Below, piece after piece: positions 7,117-15,307 of a DNA stretch of 18,202 nt (within the stretch, counting starts at the first letter, position 1; the number at the start of each line of letters is the position of its first letter). Both the position numbers and the translations under genes were made by a program. The notes beneath the pieces were generated by a model. That model did no database searches. It was given only the letters and a program-made list of their open reading frames with translations, and was not told where the DNA came from. Source of the stretch: Polymorphobacter_B sp038225475 (GTDB taxonomy: Bacteria; Pseudomonadota; Alphaproteobacteria; Sphingomonadales; Sphingomonadaceae); assembly GCA_038225475.1 (NCBI GenBank), contig JBBRRA010000018.1, positions 1 to 18,202 of the forward strand, written 5' to 3'.

Positions 7117-8034
7117 TTAGCGCGGGTGCCGGTGCTGCTCAACCCCTGCGGCGACGACTTCATCGACGGCGGCAGCAACCGCCTCGGGGTGTTCATTCTG
7201 CAACAGGTGCCCGCTGGTCGGGAACAGGTGCTGCATGCCCCGCGTCGAGCGCCCGGCCAGCGCCGAATGCATCGCCGCCCAGTGCGGGTTATTGCCCGCC
7301 GTCAGCACGACGATCGGCAGATCGCCATAGGATTGCCGCCCGGCGCGGACCTCGTCGCTGGTCAGCGTGCCGATGCTTTCATATTCGCTGCCCATCGTTC
7401 GCCAATAGTCGGGACCGCGCCCGCGGCGTTCGACTTCGGCCCGCATGCCGGCCGGCATCCACGCGAACGCTGGGCTGGGGCAGTCGGGCAACGCCGCGCT
7501 CGGCAGCTTGCCCGCCTTCGCGGCGGCCTCGCATTTATAATAGCCGGCTGCGACGGCGTGGACCGAGTCCTCGCGCCCGGCGAACTGGCCTTCGACCGAG
7601 CTGTCGACGAACACCATGCCCGCAATGTCGTCCGGGCGGCGGTCGGCGAGCAGCCGCATCGACAGCCCGCCCGCCGAATGGCCGACCAGCACGAACGGCG
7701 GCTTCAGCTTGGCGGCGGTAATCAGCGCATCGAGATCGGCGGCGATATGCGCGCCGTCGCGCGGCGACGGGCCGGGGTCGCTGAAGCCCAACCCGGCGCG
7801 GTCATACGAGCAAACGCGGTGTTTCTTCTCGATCGCCAGCTGCGTGGTCACCCACGCAAAGCTCCACGCCTGATAGCCCGCCTCCAGCAGCACGGTCGGC
7901 TTGCCGCTGCCGGTGCAATACAGGTTCATCTGCCGCCCGTCGGGCAACGCCACCAGCTTGTCGGGCCGGTCATAGTCGCTCGCCAGCGCCGGCGTCGCCA
8001 GCCCCAGCGCGAGCAGAACCGCGAGGCGCTTCAC
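7117..8034 (-). CDS. Exported alpha/beta hydrolase
   Basis: The 305-residue protein has an N-terminal signal peptide (Lys2-Arg3, a hydrophobic run from residue 4, and an Ala-Leu-Ala cleavage site at about residue 18), so a periplasmic or secreted location is inferred. The mature part is an alpha/beta-hydrolase fold with the strand-turn YDRAGLGFSD (77-86), the nucleophile elbow GHSAGG with Ser120, a VFVDSS strand with Asp144 as a possible acid, and TSGHLLQNEHP with His276. The Cys-rich middle (Cys168, Cys185) looks like a lid. The substrate is unknown; esterase, lactonase or peptidase are all possible. The GTG start at 8034 overlaps the permease stop (GTGA), so translation is coupled. The terminator-like hairpin follows its stop at once. 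Confidence 0.85.
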   Translation of the reverse strand: MKRLAVLLALGLATPALASDYDRPDKLVALPDGRQMNLYCTGSGKPTVLLEAGYQAWSFAWVTTQLAIEKKHRVCSYDRAGLGFSDPGPSPRDGAHIAADLDALITAAKLKPPFVLVGHSAGGLSMRLLADRRPDDIAGMVFVDSSVEGQFAGREDSVHAVAAGYYKCEAAAKAGKLPSAALPDCPSPAFAWMPAGMRAEVERRGRGPDYWRTMGSEYESIGTLTSDEVRAGRQSYGDLPIVVLTAGNNPHWAAMHSALAGRSTRGMQHLFPTSGHLLQNEHPEAVAAAVDEVVAAGVEQHRHPR

Positions 8035-8867
8035 GCCTTGAGCCGCCAGCCCGATTTCAGGATCTGGTAGCACGCGACCCACAGCAGCAGATCGACCACC
8101 AGCAACACCGCTGCCCCCTGCCACGCCAGCCCGTCGCTGACCCCCAGGAAGCCGAACCGGAAGCCGTCGATGATGTAGAAAAACGGGTTCAGATGGCTGA
8201 TCGTCCGCATCGCCGGCGACACCTTGTCGATCGCATAGAAGGTTCCCGACAACAGCGTCAGCGGTTGAATGACGAAATTGGTGATCGCGGCGGCGTGGTC
8301 GAACTTGTCGGCCCAGATGCCCGTCAGCACGCCGAGCAGCGCCAGCATCATCGCGCCCATCGTGCCGAAATACAGCACCACGCCGAGGTTGTTGATCGGC
8401 ACATCGACGCCGGGCGCAATCAGCATCGCGACATAGACCGCGCCGCCGACCAGCCACGCGCGCGTCACCGCGCCCGCCACCCATGACACCAGCAGCTCGG
8501 CATTCGAAATCGGCGGCATCAGCACATCGATGATCGTCCCCTGGATCTTGCCGATCAGCAGCGACGACGACGTATTGGCAAAACTATTCTGGATCATGCC
8601 CATCACGATCAGGCCGGGCCCAAGGAAATCGGCATAGCGGACGCCCATCACGCTCGGCTTGGCGCGGCCCAGCGCCAGCGCGAAAATCGCCAGAAACAGC
8701 AGCGTCGTCATCGCCGGAGCCCAGACAGTTTGCAGCTGGACCTTGAAGAAACGCCGCACTTCCTTCAAATAGAGGGTCTTCAGACCTTGCCAGTTGACTC
8801 CGGGGATGACGATCACCCCCGGTTCGGCGTGGCGCGCCAGCGGAATATTTGCGGTTTTATCGAGCAT
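8031..8867 (-). CDS. ABC-2 type transporter permease (YadH-like), partner ATPase absent
   Basis: The 278-residue membrane protein has an amphipathic N-terminal segment (KTLYLKEVRRFFKVQLQTVW, about 30-49) and about six hydrophobic helices, near 50-66, 84-104, 125-150, 162-184, 195-212 and 250-268. The blocks LSGTFY and HLNPFFYIIDGFRFGFLG around 206-242 are the ABC-2 permease signature. Such permeases export polysaccharides, lipids or drugs with a separate ATPase. No ATPase gene is next to it: upstream is the divergent gcrA and downstream the coupled hydrolase. The ATG at 8867 is directly preceded by AGGGGG with no spacing, and an in-frame TAA four codons upstream rules out an earlier start, so initiation may be weak or use a later codon. 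Confidence 0.85.
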   Translation of the reverse strand: MLDKTANIPLARHAEPGVIVIPGVNWQGLKTLYLKEVRRFFKVQLQTVWAPAMTTLLFLAIFALALGRAKPSVMGVRYADFLGPGLIVMGMIQNSFANTSSSLLIGKIQGTIIDVLMPPISNAELLVSWVAGAVTRAWLVGGAVYVAMLIAPGVDVPINNLGVVLYFGTMGAMMLALLGVLTGIWADKFDHAAAITNFVIQPLTLLSGTFYAIDKVSPAMRTISHLNPFFYIIDGFRFGFLGVSDGLAWQGAAVLLVVDLLLWVACYQILKSGWRLKA

Positions 8868-8939
8868 CCCCCTGCTTTAGACGTGAGGGGCATGACCGGC
8901 AACCGGCCGCAGGCGATTTACCCAATAAGGGACGTGCGA

Positions 8940-9449
8940 ATGTCGTGGACCGACGAACGGATCGAAACGCTGCGTAAAAGCTGGGAGGCGGGGATGACCG
9001 CCAGCCAGATCGCCGACACGCTGGGCGAAGGCGTCAGCCGTAATGCGGTGATCGGCAAGGCGCACCGCCTCGGGCTGCAGGCGCGGCCATCGCCGGTGAA
9101 GTCGAGCGACACCGTCGATGTCGTCGCCGCCCCGCCGGTCGCCAGCGCCGCCCCCGGCAGCGACGCGGCCGAGCCTGCCGCACGTCCGGCCCCGCGCAAG
9201 CCCGCACGTGCGGTGGTGGCAGCGCCGCGCAAGCCGACGCGCACGACGCTGCTCGATCTGAGCGAAAAGATCTGCAAATGGCCGATCGGTCACCCCGGCG
9301 AGGCGAATTTCCACTTTTGCGGCAAGCCGAGCCAGGCGAGCTTTCCCTATTGCACCGAACATTGCGCGATCGCCTATCAGGCGCAGCTGCCCCGCCGTGA
9401 CCGATCGCGGCCGCCGCCGCCGATCATGCCCGGCATGGGGCGGCGCTAG
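8940..9449 (+). CDS. gcrA: GcrA-family cell-cycle regulator
   Basis: GcrA is an alphaproteobacterial transcription factor that binds sigma70-RNA polymerase and activates promoters carrying CcrM-methylated GANTC sites. The 169-residue protein opens with SWTDERIETLRKSW and a helix-turn-helix ending in RNAVIGKAHRLGL (34-46), the hallmark of the family. A low-complexity Ala/Pro/Arg linker (about 50-104) leads to the C-terminal polymerase-binding part, with CKWPIGHPG (112-120), HFCGKP (125-130) and PYCTEHC (136-142). The ATG at 8940 has AAGGGA seven bases upstream; the longer in-frame extension upstream runs through the divergent permease gene and is rejected. Its TAG stop overlaps the phaC stop in CTAG (9446-9449). 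Confidence 0.93.
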   Translation: MSWTDERIETLRKSWEAGMTASQIADTLGEGVSRNAVIGKAHRLGLQARPSPVKSSDTVDVVAAPPVASAAPGSDAAEPAARPAPRKPARAVVAAPRKPTRTTLLDLSEKICKWPIGHPGEANFHFCGKPSQASFPYCTEHCAIAYQAQLPRRDRSRPPPPIMPGMGRR

Positions 9450-11227
9450 ATCCGTTCTTTGACGAACCGCCCCGGCGCCGGCTCGATCACCGCGAGCGGG
9501 CCGTCGCCGGGGACGCGCGCGGGGACCTGCGCGCCCGATTGCGGCAGCAGCCACGCCAGCCAGTCGGGCCACCAGCTGCCCTTGGTCTCGGTCGCTCCGG
9601 CAATGAAGTCGTCGAGCGCGGGCGGCAGCGCCGGATTGCTCCAGAACTGATATTTATGCTGCGCCGGCGGGTTGACCACCCCGGCGATATGCCCCGATCC
9701 GGCCAGCGTGAAGCGCATCGGACCGCCGAACACATGCACCATTTTATAGACCGACTGCGCCGGTGCGATGTGGTCTTCACGCCCGGCCTGAATATAGCTC
9801 GGTGTCTTGACCGTGCGCAGGTCGATCGGCACGCCGGCAACGCTGATGCCACCGGGTTTTACCAGCAGGTTGTCGCGGTACATGTCCTTGAGATAGCTCA
9901 GGTGCCAGCACGCCGGCACATTGGTCGCGTCCGAATTCCAGTATAACAGGTCGAACGGGAAGTAATCCTTGCCCAGCAGATAGTTATTGACGACGTAGTT
10001 CCAGATCAGGTCGTTCGACCGCAGCATGTTGAACGTCGTCGCCATATAGCGCCCGTCGAGATAGCCCTTGCCCTCGGTCAGCTTGGTAATGCTGTCGAGC
10101 TGCGCATCGTCGACAAAGACGTTGAGATCGCCCGCATTGCTGAAATCGATCTGCGCGGTGAAGAACGTCGCGCTGCGGACCTTGTCGGCCTGACCCTTGG
10201 CCTCGAGCAGCGCGAGTGTCGCTGCAAGCGTAGTGCCCGCCACACAATAGCCGATTGTGTTGACCGCGGGGGCACCCGTCGCCTCGATCGTCTTGGCGAT
10301 CGCGAGCAGCTGCCCCTCGCCGACATAGGTGTCGAGCGTGGCATCGGCGATGCTCGCATCCGCCGACTTCCACGACACGACAAACACCGTCAGCCCCTGC
10401 GCGACCGCCCAGCCGATGAAGCTTTTTTCCGCCGTCAGGTCGAGGATGTAGAATTTGTTGATCCACGGCGGAAAGATCAGCAGCGGGATTTCGGCGACCA
10501 GCGGCGTGGCCGGCGCATATTGGATCAGCTGGAACAGCCGGTTTTCAAAGATCACGCTGCCCGGCGTGGCGGCGACGTTGCGCCCGACCTCGAAGGCGTT
10601 TTCATCGGTCATCTTCATGCGCCCGGCGCTCAGGTCGCCGAGCAGATGTTCGAGCCCCTTGATCAGATTTTCGCCGCCGCTGTCGACGGTCGCCTTGAGC
10701 ACCGCGGGGTTGGTCAGCGGGAAGTTCGACGGGCTCATCGCATCGACGAACTGGCGGGTATGGAACAGCGCCTTGGCGCGTGCGCGGTCGTCGAGGCCGT
10801 CGAGGTCGCCGGTGGCCTGCATGATATAGTGCGACGTCAGCAGGTACGACTGCTTGAGGAAATCGAACCCCGGCAAGTCATGCCACGCGGGATCGGCAAA
10901 GCGCTTGTCCTTTATGGCAGCGACCGGGCTGGTGGCCGGCGCACCGGTCAGGAACGACTGCCACAGCGCCATGCTGTCGGCCATGAAGCGCGTCTGCAGC
11001 TCGATGAACTTAGTCGGCTCGGTCGCAAACGCGGTCGCTGCCTGCTGCCAGATCGCCGAAAGCCCGAGCGGATCGGGGCCGAGCGACGGCGCGCCACCGG
11101 GCTGTTCGCGGGTCATGAACTCGAGCATCAGCTGCTGCCCGCGTCCCAGCAGGTGCGTCCAGCGCTGAAACTGTTCGACGCCGCCAAGGTCGGTCGGAGC
11201 GGCGGTCTGGGGGGCGGGATCTGGCAT
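9446..11227 (-). CDS. phaC: Class I poly(3-hydroxyalkanoate) synthase
   Basis: The synthase polymerises 3-hydroxyacyl-CoA into PHA storage granules. The 593-residue length is that of class I, which works without PhaE or PhaR subunits. The N-terminal domain (about 15-230) is typical, with the FLTGAP and SPSNFPLTNP blocks. The catalytic domain has the lipase-like box GYCVAG with nucleophile Cys328, Asp485 in AGREDHIAP and His513 in GSGHIAG, a complete Cys-Asp-His triad in the expected order. AGGAG lies seven bases before the ATG at 11227, and a longer in-frame extension upstream is rejected. No phaA, phaB, phasin or PhaR regulator is in the window, so the precursor pathway must be elsewhere. 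Confidence 0.97.
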   Translation of the reverse strand: MPDPAPQTAAPTDLGGVEQFQRWTHLLGRGQQLMLEFMTREQPGGAPSLGPDPLGLSAIWQQAATAFATEPTKFIELQTRFMADSMALWQSFLTGAPATSPVAAIKDKRFADPAWHDLPGFDFLKQSYLLTSHYIMQATGDLDGLDDRARAKALFHTRQFVDAMSPSNFPLTNPAVLKATVDSGGENLIKGLEHLLGDLSAGRMKMTDENAFEVGRNVAATPGSVIFENRLFQLIQYAPATPLVAEIPLLIFPPWINKFYILDLTAEKSFIGWAVAQGLTVFVVSWKSADASIADATLDTYVGEGQLLAIAKTIEATGAPAVNTIGYCVAGTTLAATLALLEAKGQADKVRSATFFTAQIDFSNAGDLNVFVDDAQLDSITKLTEGKGYLDGRYMATTFNMLRSNDLIWNYVVNNYLLGKDYFPFDLLYWNSDATNVPACWHLSYLKDMYRDNLLVKPGGISVAGVPIDLRTVKTPSYIQAGREDHIAPAQSVYKMVHVFGGPMRFTLAGSGHIAGVVNPPAQHKYQFWSNPALPPALDDFIAGATETKGSWWPDWLAWLLPQSGAQVPARVPGDGPLAVIEPAPGRFVKERI

Positions 11228-11294
11228 CGGGACGCTCCTGCAACTGCGTTCGCCCGGTGTGGACCGCCGCGCGGCACGGGGCAAGCCGAAGGGG

Positions 11295-11322
11295 TTGGCG
11301 GCGGCAACTTTGCCGGTATATA
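11295..11322 (+). promoter_or_regulatory. Candidate sigma70-type promoter with a palindrome in the spacer
   Basis: TTGGCG (11295-11300) and TATATA (11317-11322) are separated by 16 bases, acceptable -35 and -10 elements for the plus-strand small exported protein, whose ATG is 55 bases downstream. The spacer contains the inverted repeat CGGCAA-CT-TTGCCG (11302-11315), which covers most of the space between the two boxes, as an operator would. The gap between phaC and this gene is 150 bases, and TATATA is itself palindromic, so phaC on the other strand might share the site. Confidence 0.45.
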
Positions 11323-11377
11323 GCTTGTTCACCGACCTGGACCAGGCGGCCGCGATCTCAAGGGGAGTTGGTTCGAC

Positions 11378-11701
11378 ATGAAGAAGATCATTGTTGCGCT
11401 CGGCGTGTTGTCGATGGCCGGATTCGCGATGCCCGCACTGGCACAGGACGCCGCCGCGATGAAGGCGTTGCCCAAGTGCAGCGCGAAGGTTCAGGATAGC
11501 TGCGACCAGTCGGCGACGACCGAACGCTATGCGCTGACCGCCGACCAGGCCGAAAAGACCGGCGGCGTCGGTGATCGTCATGGCGGCAAGGGCATGGCCG
11601 CACCGATGGGCGGCAAGATGATGATGCACCATCATCACCACCATCACATGATGCACAAGACCACGACGACGACCACGACCACGCCGCCTGCAGCAATGTA
11701 A
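11378..11701 (+). CDS. Small exported His/Met/Thr-rich protein, putative metal binder
   Basis: I do not recognise a named family. The 107-residue protein starts with a clear Sec signal peptide (Lys2-Lys3, hydrophobic 4-16, cleavage expected after Ala-Leu-Ala at residue 22). The mature part has two cysteines (Cys34, Cys42, possibly a disulfide), then a Gly/Met-rich stretch, the cluster KMMMHHHHHHHMMHK (80-94, seven consecutive His flanked by Met) and a tail of eight Thr before PPAAM. Such His/Met clusters usually bind copper, nickel or zinc in the periplasm; this role is inferred. AGGGGAG (11361-11367) sits ten bases before the ATG. It stands alone, divergent from phaC, with its own candidate promoter. 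The run of ACN and CAY codons could vary by slippage. Confidence 0.8.
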   Translation: MKKIIVALGVLSMAGFAMPALAQDAAAMKALPKCSAKVQDSCDQSATTERYALTADQAEKTGGVGDRHGGKGMAAPMGGKMMMHHHHHHHMMHKTTTTTTTTPPAAM

Positions 11702-11718
11702 GCGATAACGGAGCAGCG

Positions 11719-11752
11719 GCGCGCCGGTGGCGGCTCGCCATCGGCGGCGCGC
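11719..11752 (+). other. GC-rich hairpin after the small exported protein gene
   Basis: GCGCGCC (11719-11725) pairs with GGCGCGC (11746-11752), and inside it GGTGGCG pairs with CGCCATC (one G-U pair) around a three-base loop, with a three-base bulge on the 3' side. It lies 18 bases after the stop codon. No T-run follows, so it is not a classic intrinsic terminator, but it could protect the 3' end of the mRNA or mark the transcript end before the aminotransferase gene. Confidence 0.4.
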
Positions 11753-11811
11753 TGTGGCATGGGCAGGGCGCGCCGGATCAGCCCGGTCCGTGCCCTGAAG
11801 GCGTGTCGACA

Positions 11812-13023
11812 ATGACCGAAGAATTCTATCGCATCCGGCGCTTGCCGCCCTATGTCTTTGCCGAAGTCAACGCGCTCAAGGCAGCGGCGCGCGGTCGCGG
11901 CGAGGACATTGTCGATCTCGGCATGGGTAACCCCGATTCGCCGCCGCCGCCGCATGTGATCGCCAAGCTTGCCGAAGTCGCCGCGAAGCCCGATGCGCAC
12001 GGCTATTCGGCATCGAAGGGCATTCCGGGACTGCGCAAGGCGCAGGCCGCCTATTATGCGCGGCGTTTCGGCGTCGAGGTCGACCCCGACAGCGAAGTGG
12101 TCGTGACGCTGGGCTCGAAGGAGGGGCTGGCCAATCTGGCGCAGGCGATCACCGCGCCGGGCGACGTCGTCCTTGCGCCGAACCCGAGCTATCCGATTCA
12201 CATGTTCGGGTTCATCATCGCGGGCTGCACGATCCGGTCGATCCCCGCGTCGCCGGGCCCCGATTTCTTCGACAAGCTCGAACATGCGATGCGCTATACC
12301 GTGCCACGCCCGACGGTGCTGGTGATGGGCTATCCGTCGAACCCGACCGCCGAGACGGTCGACCTCGCGTTCTACGAACAGGTCGTGGCGTTCGCCAAGG
12401 CGCACAAGATCTGGGTGATTTCCGATCTCGCTTATGCCGAGATCTACTTCGACGACGTGCCGACGCCGTCGATCCTGCAGGTCCCCGGCGCGATGGACGT
12501 GGCGATCGAATTCACCTCGATGTCGAAGACTTATTCGATGGCGGGCTGGCGCATCGGTTTCGCCGTCGGCAACCGCCAGCTGATCGCGGCGCTGACGCGG
12601 GTGAAGTCGTATCTCGATTACGGCGCGTTCACGCCGATCCAGGCAGCTGCGGTCGCGGCGCTCAACGGCCCGCAGGACTGCATCGCCGACCATCGCGCGC
12701 TGTATAAGCGCCGCCGCGACGTGCTGATCGAAAGCTTTGCGCGCGCCGGCTGGGACATCCCGACGCCGCGTGCCAGCATGTTTGCCTGGACGCCGATCCC
12801 GCCCGCGCTCCGCCACCTCGGCGCGGTCGAGTTTTCAAAGCAGCTAATTACCCACGCGCAGGTCGCGGTCGCGCCGGGCACCGGTTTCGGCGAGGAGGGC
12901 GAAGGCTTTGTCCGCATCGCGCTGGTCGAAAACGAACACCGCATCCGTCAGGCGGCGCGCGGCGTGAAGAAGTATCTGGCGTCGATGGGGGTGAATACAC
13001 CGGCGAAGACGGCGGCGCTATGA
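11812..13023 (+). CDS. Class I/II PLP aminotransferase (AlaC / LL-DAP aminotransferase-like)
   Basis: The 403-residue fold-type I aminotransferase has DLGMGNPD (35-42) at the substrate loop, NPSYPIH (124-130), YPSNPTAE (174-181), ISDLAYAEIYFD (203-214) and the PLP-lysine block SMSKTYSMAGWRIGF with Lys239. This set is close to the alanine/glutamate transaminase AlaC and to proteins often labelled LL-diaminopimelate aminotransferase; exact substrates cannot be read from sequence. The ATG at 11812 is preferred to the in-frame GTG at 11803 because GAAGG (11797-11801) is correctly spaced only for the ATG. The TGA stop overlaps the hom start (ATGA, 13020-13023), so it is coupled to aspartate-family amino-acid synthesis. 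Confidence 0.88.
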   Translation: MTEEFYRIRRLPPYVFAEVNALKAAARGRGEDIVDLGMGNPDSPPPPHVIAKLAEVAAKPDAHGYSASKGIPGLRKAQAAYYARRFGVEVDPDSEVVVTLGSKEGLANLAQAITAPGDVVLAPNPSYPIHMFGFIIAGCTIRSIPASPGPDFFDKLEHAMRYTVPRPTVLVMGYPSNPTAETVDLAFYEQVVAFAKAHKIWVISDLAYAEIYFDDVPTPSILQVPGAMDVAIEFTSMSKTYSMAGWRIGFAVGNRQLIAALTRVKSYLDYGAFTPIQAAAVAALNGPQDCIADHRALYKRRRDVLIESFARAGWDIPTPRASMFAWTPIPPALRHLGAVEFSKQLITHAQVAVAPGTGFGEEGEGFVRIALVENEHRIRQAARGVKKYLASMGVNTPAKTAAL

Positions 13024-14312
13024 TCCGCCCGTTGCGCGTCGGCCTTGCCGGCCTTGGCACCGTGGGTGCGGGCGTAGTCAAGCTGCTCGACGCCAATGCC
13101 GCGCTGATCGAGCGCCGCGCCGACCGGCGGATCGAGGTTTCCGCGGTCAGCGCGCGCGACCGCAGCCGCGAGCGCGGCGTCGATCTGGCGCGGTTTCACT
13201 GGGTCGATGACGCCACCACGCTGAGCCACCGCGACGATGTCGATGTCGTCGTCGAGCTGATCGGCGGTGCCGACGGGCCGGCGCTGACGCTGGCGCGGAC
13301 CACTTTGGGGGCGGGCAAGCCGTTCGTGACGGCGAACAAGGCGATGCTGGCGCACCACGGCCTCGAGCTCGCGGCGCTCGCCGAGGCGCATGCCGCGCCG
13401 TTGAAGTACGAGGCGGCAGTTGCGGGCGGCATCCCGGTCATCAAGGGGCTGCGCGAGGGCGCGGCGGCGAACGCGATCGAGCGGATTTACGGCATCCTCA
13501 ACGGCACCTGCAATTATATCCTGTCGCGCATGGAGGCCGAGCGGCTGGCGTTCGGCGCGGTGCTCGCCGACGCGCAGGCGCAGGGCTATGCCGAGGCCGA
13601 CCCCAGCTTCGACATCGACGGCATCGACGCTGCGCATAAATTGTCGATCCTTGCCGCGCTGGCGTTCGGCGCGCGGATCGATTTCGGTGCGGTGGCGGTC
13701 GAGGGCATCCGCCGGGTCGAGCTTGCCGATATCGATTACGCTGCGGCGCTCGGCTTCCGGATCAAGCTGGTCGGGCTGGCGAGTGCCGACGGCGGCGCGC
13801 TGTTTCAACGCGTGCACCCGTGTCTGGTGCCGCATGCGCACCCGCTCGCGCATGTCGACGGCGCGTTGAACGCGGTGGTCGCGGAGGGCAATTTCGTCGG
13901 GCGGCTGTTGTTCCAGGGCCGCGGCGCGGGCGAAGGGCCGACCGCGAGCGCCGTCGTCGCCGACCTGATCGACGTGGCGCGCGGCGAAGTCGGGCCGGCG
14001 TTTGCGATGCCGACCGCGCGGCTGCTGCCGCTGCCGGCTGCCAATGCCAGCGCGCTCGACGGACGGTTTTACCTGCGGCTGACGGTTGCCGACCGCCCCG
14101 GCGTGCTCGCCGAGCTGACCACGGCGCTGGGCGATGCAGGGGTTTCGATCGAAAGTCTGATTCAGCGCGGCCACAGCAGCGACGGCGGCGTGTACGTCGT
14201 AATGGTCACGCATCGCAGCCGCCAATCGGCGGTCGATGCGGCGCTGTTGCGCATGGCGAGTTCGAACAGTGTCACGGCACCGCCGTTGATGCTTCATATC
14301 CTCGATTTCTGA
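13020..14312 (+). CDS. hom: Homoserine dehydrogenase with C-terminal ACT domain
   Basis: The 430-residue enzyme reduces aspartate semialdehyde to homoserine, the branch point to threonine and methionine. The NAD(P)-binding motif is GLAGLGTVGAG (8-18), followed by VTANKAML (103-110), NGTCNYILS (161-169), EADPSFDIDGIDAAHKL (192-208) with the catalytic acid region, and Lys249 in GFRIKLVGLA. The C-terminal part from about 348 (FYLRLTVADRPGVLAEL) is an ACT domain, usually the threonine feedback site. It lacks an aspartokinase domain, as is normal for the single-function form. It starts inside the aminotransferase stop and is followed 13 bases later by glpX. It works upstream of MetC, encoded at the other end of the window. 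Confidence 0.96.
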   Translation: MIRPLRVGLAGLGTVGAGVVKLLDANAALIERRADRRIEVSAVSARDRSRERGVDLARFHWVDDATTLSHRDDVDVVVELIGGADGPALTLARTTLGAGKPFVTANKAMLAHHGLELAALAEAHAAPLKYEAAVAGGIPVIKGLREGAAANAIERIYGILNGTCNYILSRMEAERLAFGAVLADAQAQGYAEADPSFDIDGIDAAHKLSILAALAFGARIDFGAVAVEGIRRVELADIDYAAALGFRIKLVGLASADGGALFQRVHPCLVPHAHPLAHVDGALNAVVAEGNFVGRLLFQGRGAGEGPTASAVVADLIDVARGEVGPAFAMPTARLLPLPAANASALDGRFYLRLTVADRPGVLAELTTALGDAGVSIESLIQRGHSSDGGVYVVMVTHRSRQSAVDAALLRMASSNSVTAPPLMLHILDF

Positions 14313-14325
14313 ACGGAGTTACCCG

Positions 14326-15303
<978 letters not shown>

Positions 15304-15307
15304 TGCG

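Noticed and set aside
8730..8939. Extra 70 codons at the start of gcrA
   Set aside because: They are antisense to the permease N-terminus, and the GcrA signature begins exactly at the ATG at 8940, which has a good ribosome site.
11228..11812. N-terminal extension of phaC
   Set aside because: The extension overlaps the His-rich gene in antisense and is unlike PHA synthases; the ATG at 11227 has AGGAG at proper spacing.
12948..14297. 449-residue minus-strand frame
   Set aside because: Antisense to hom, whose NAD-binding, catalytic and ACT motifs are intact.
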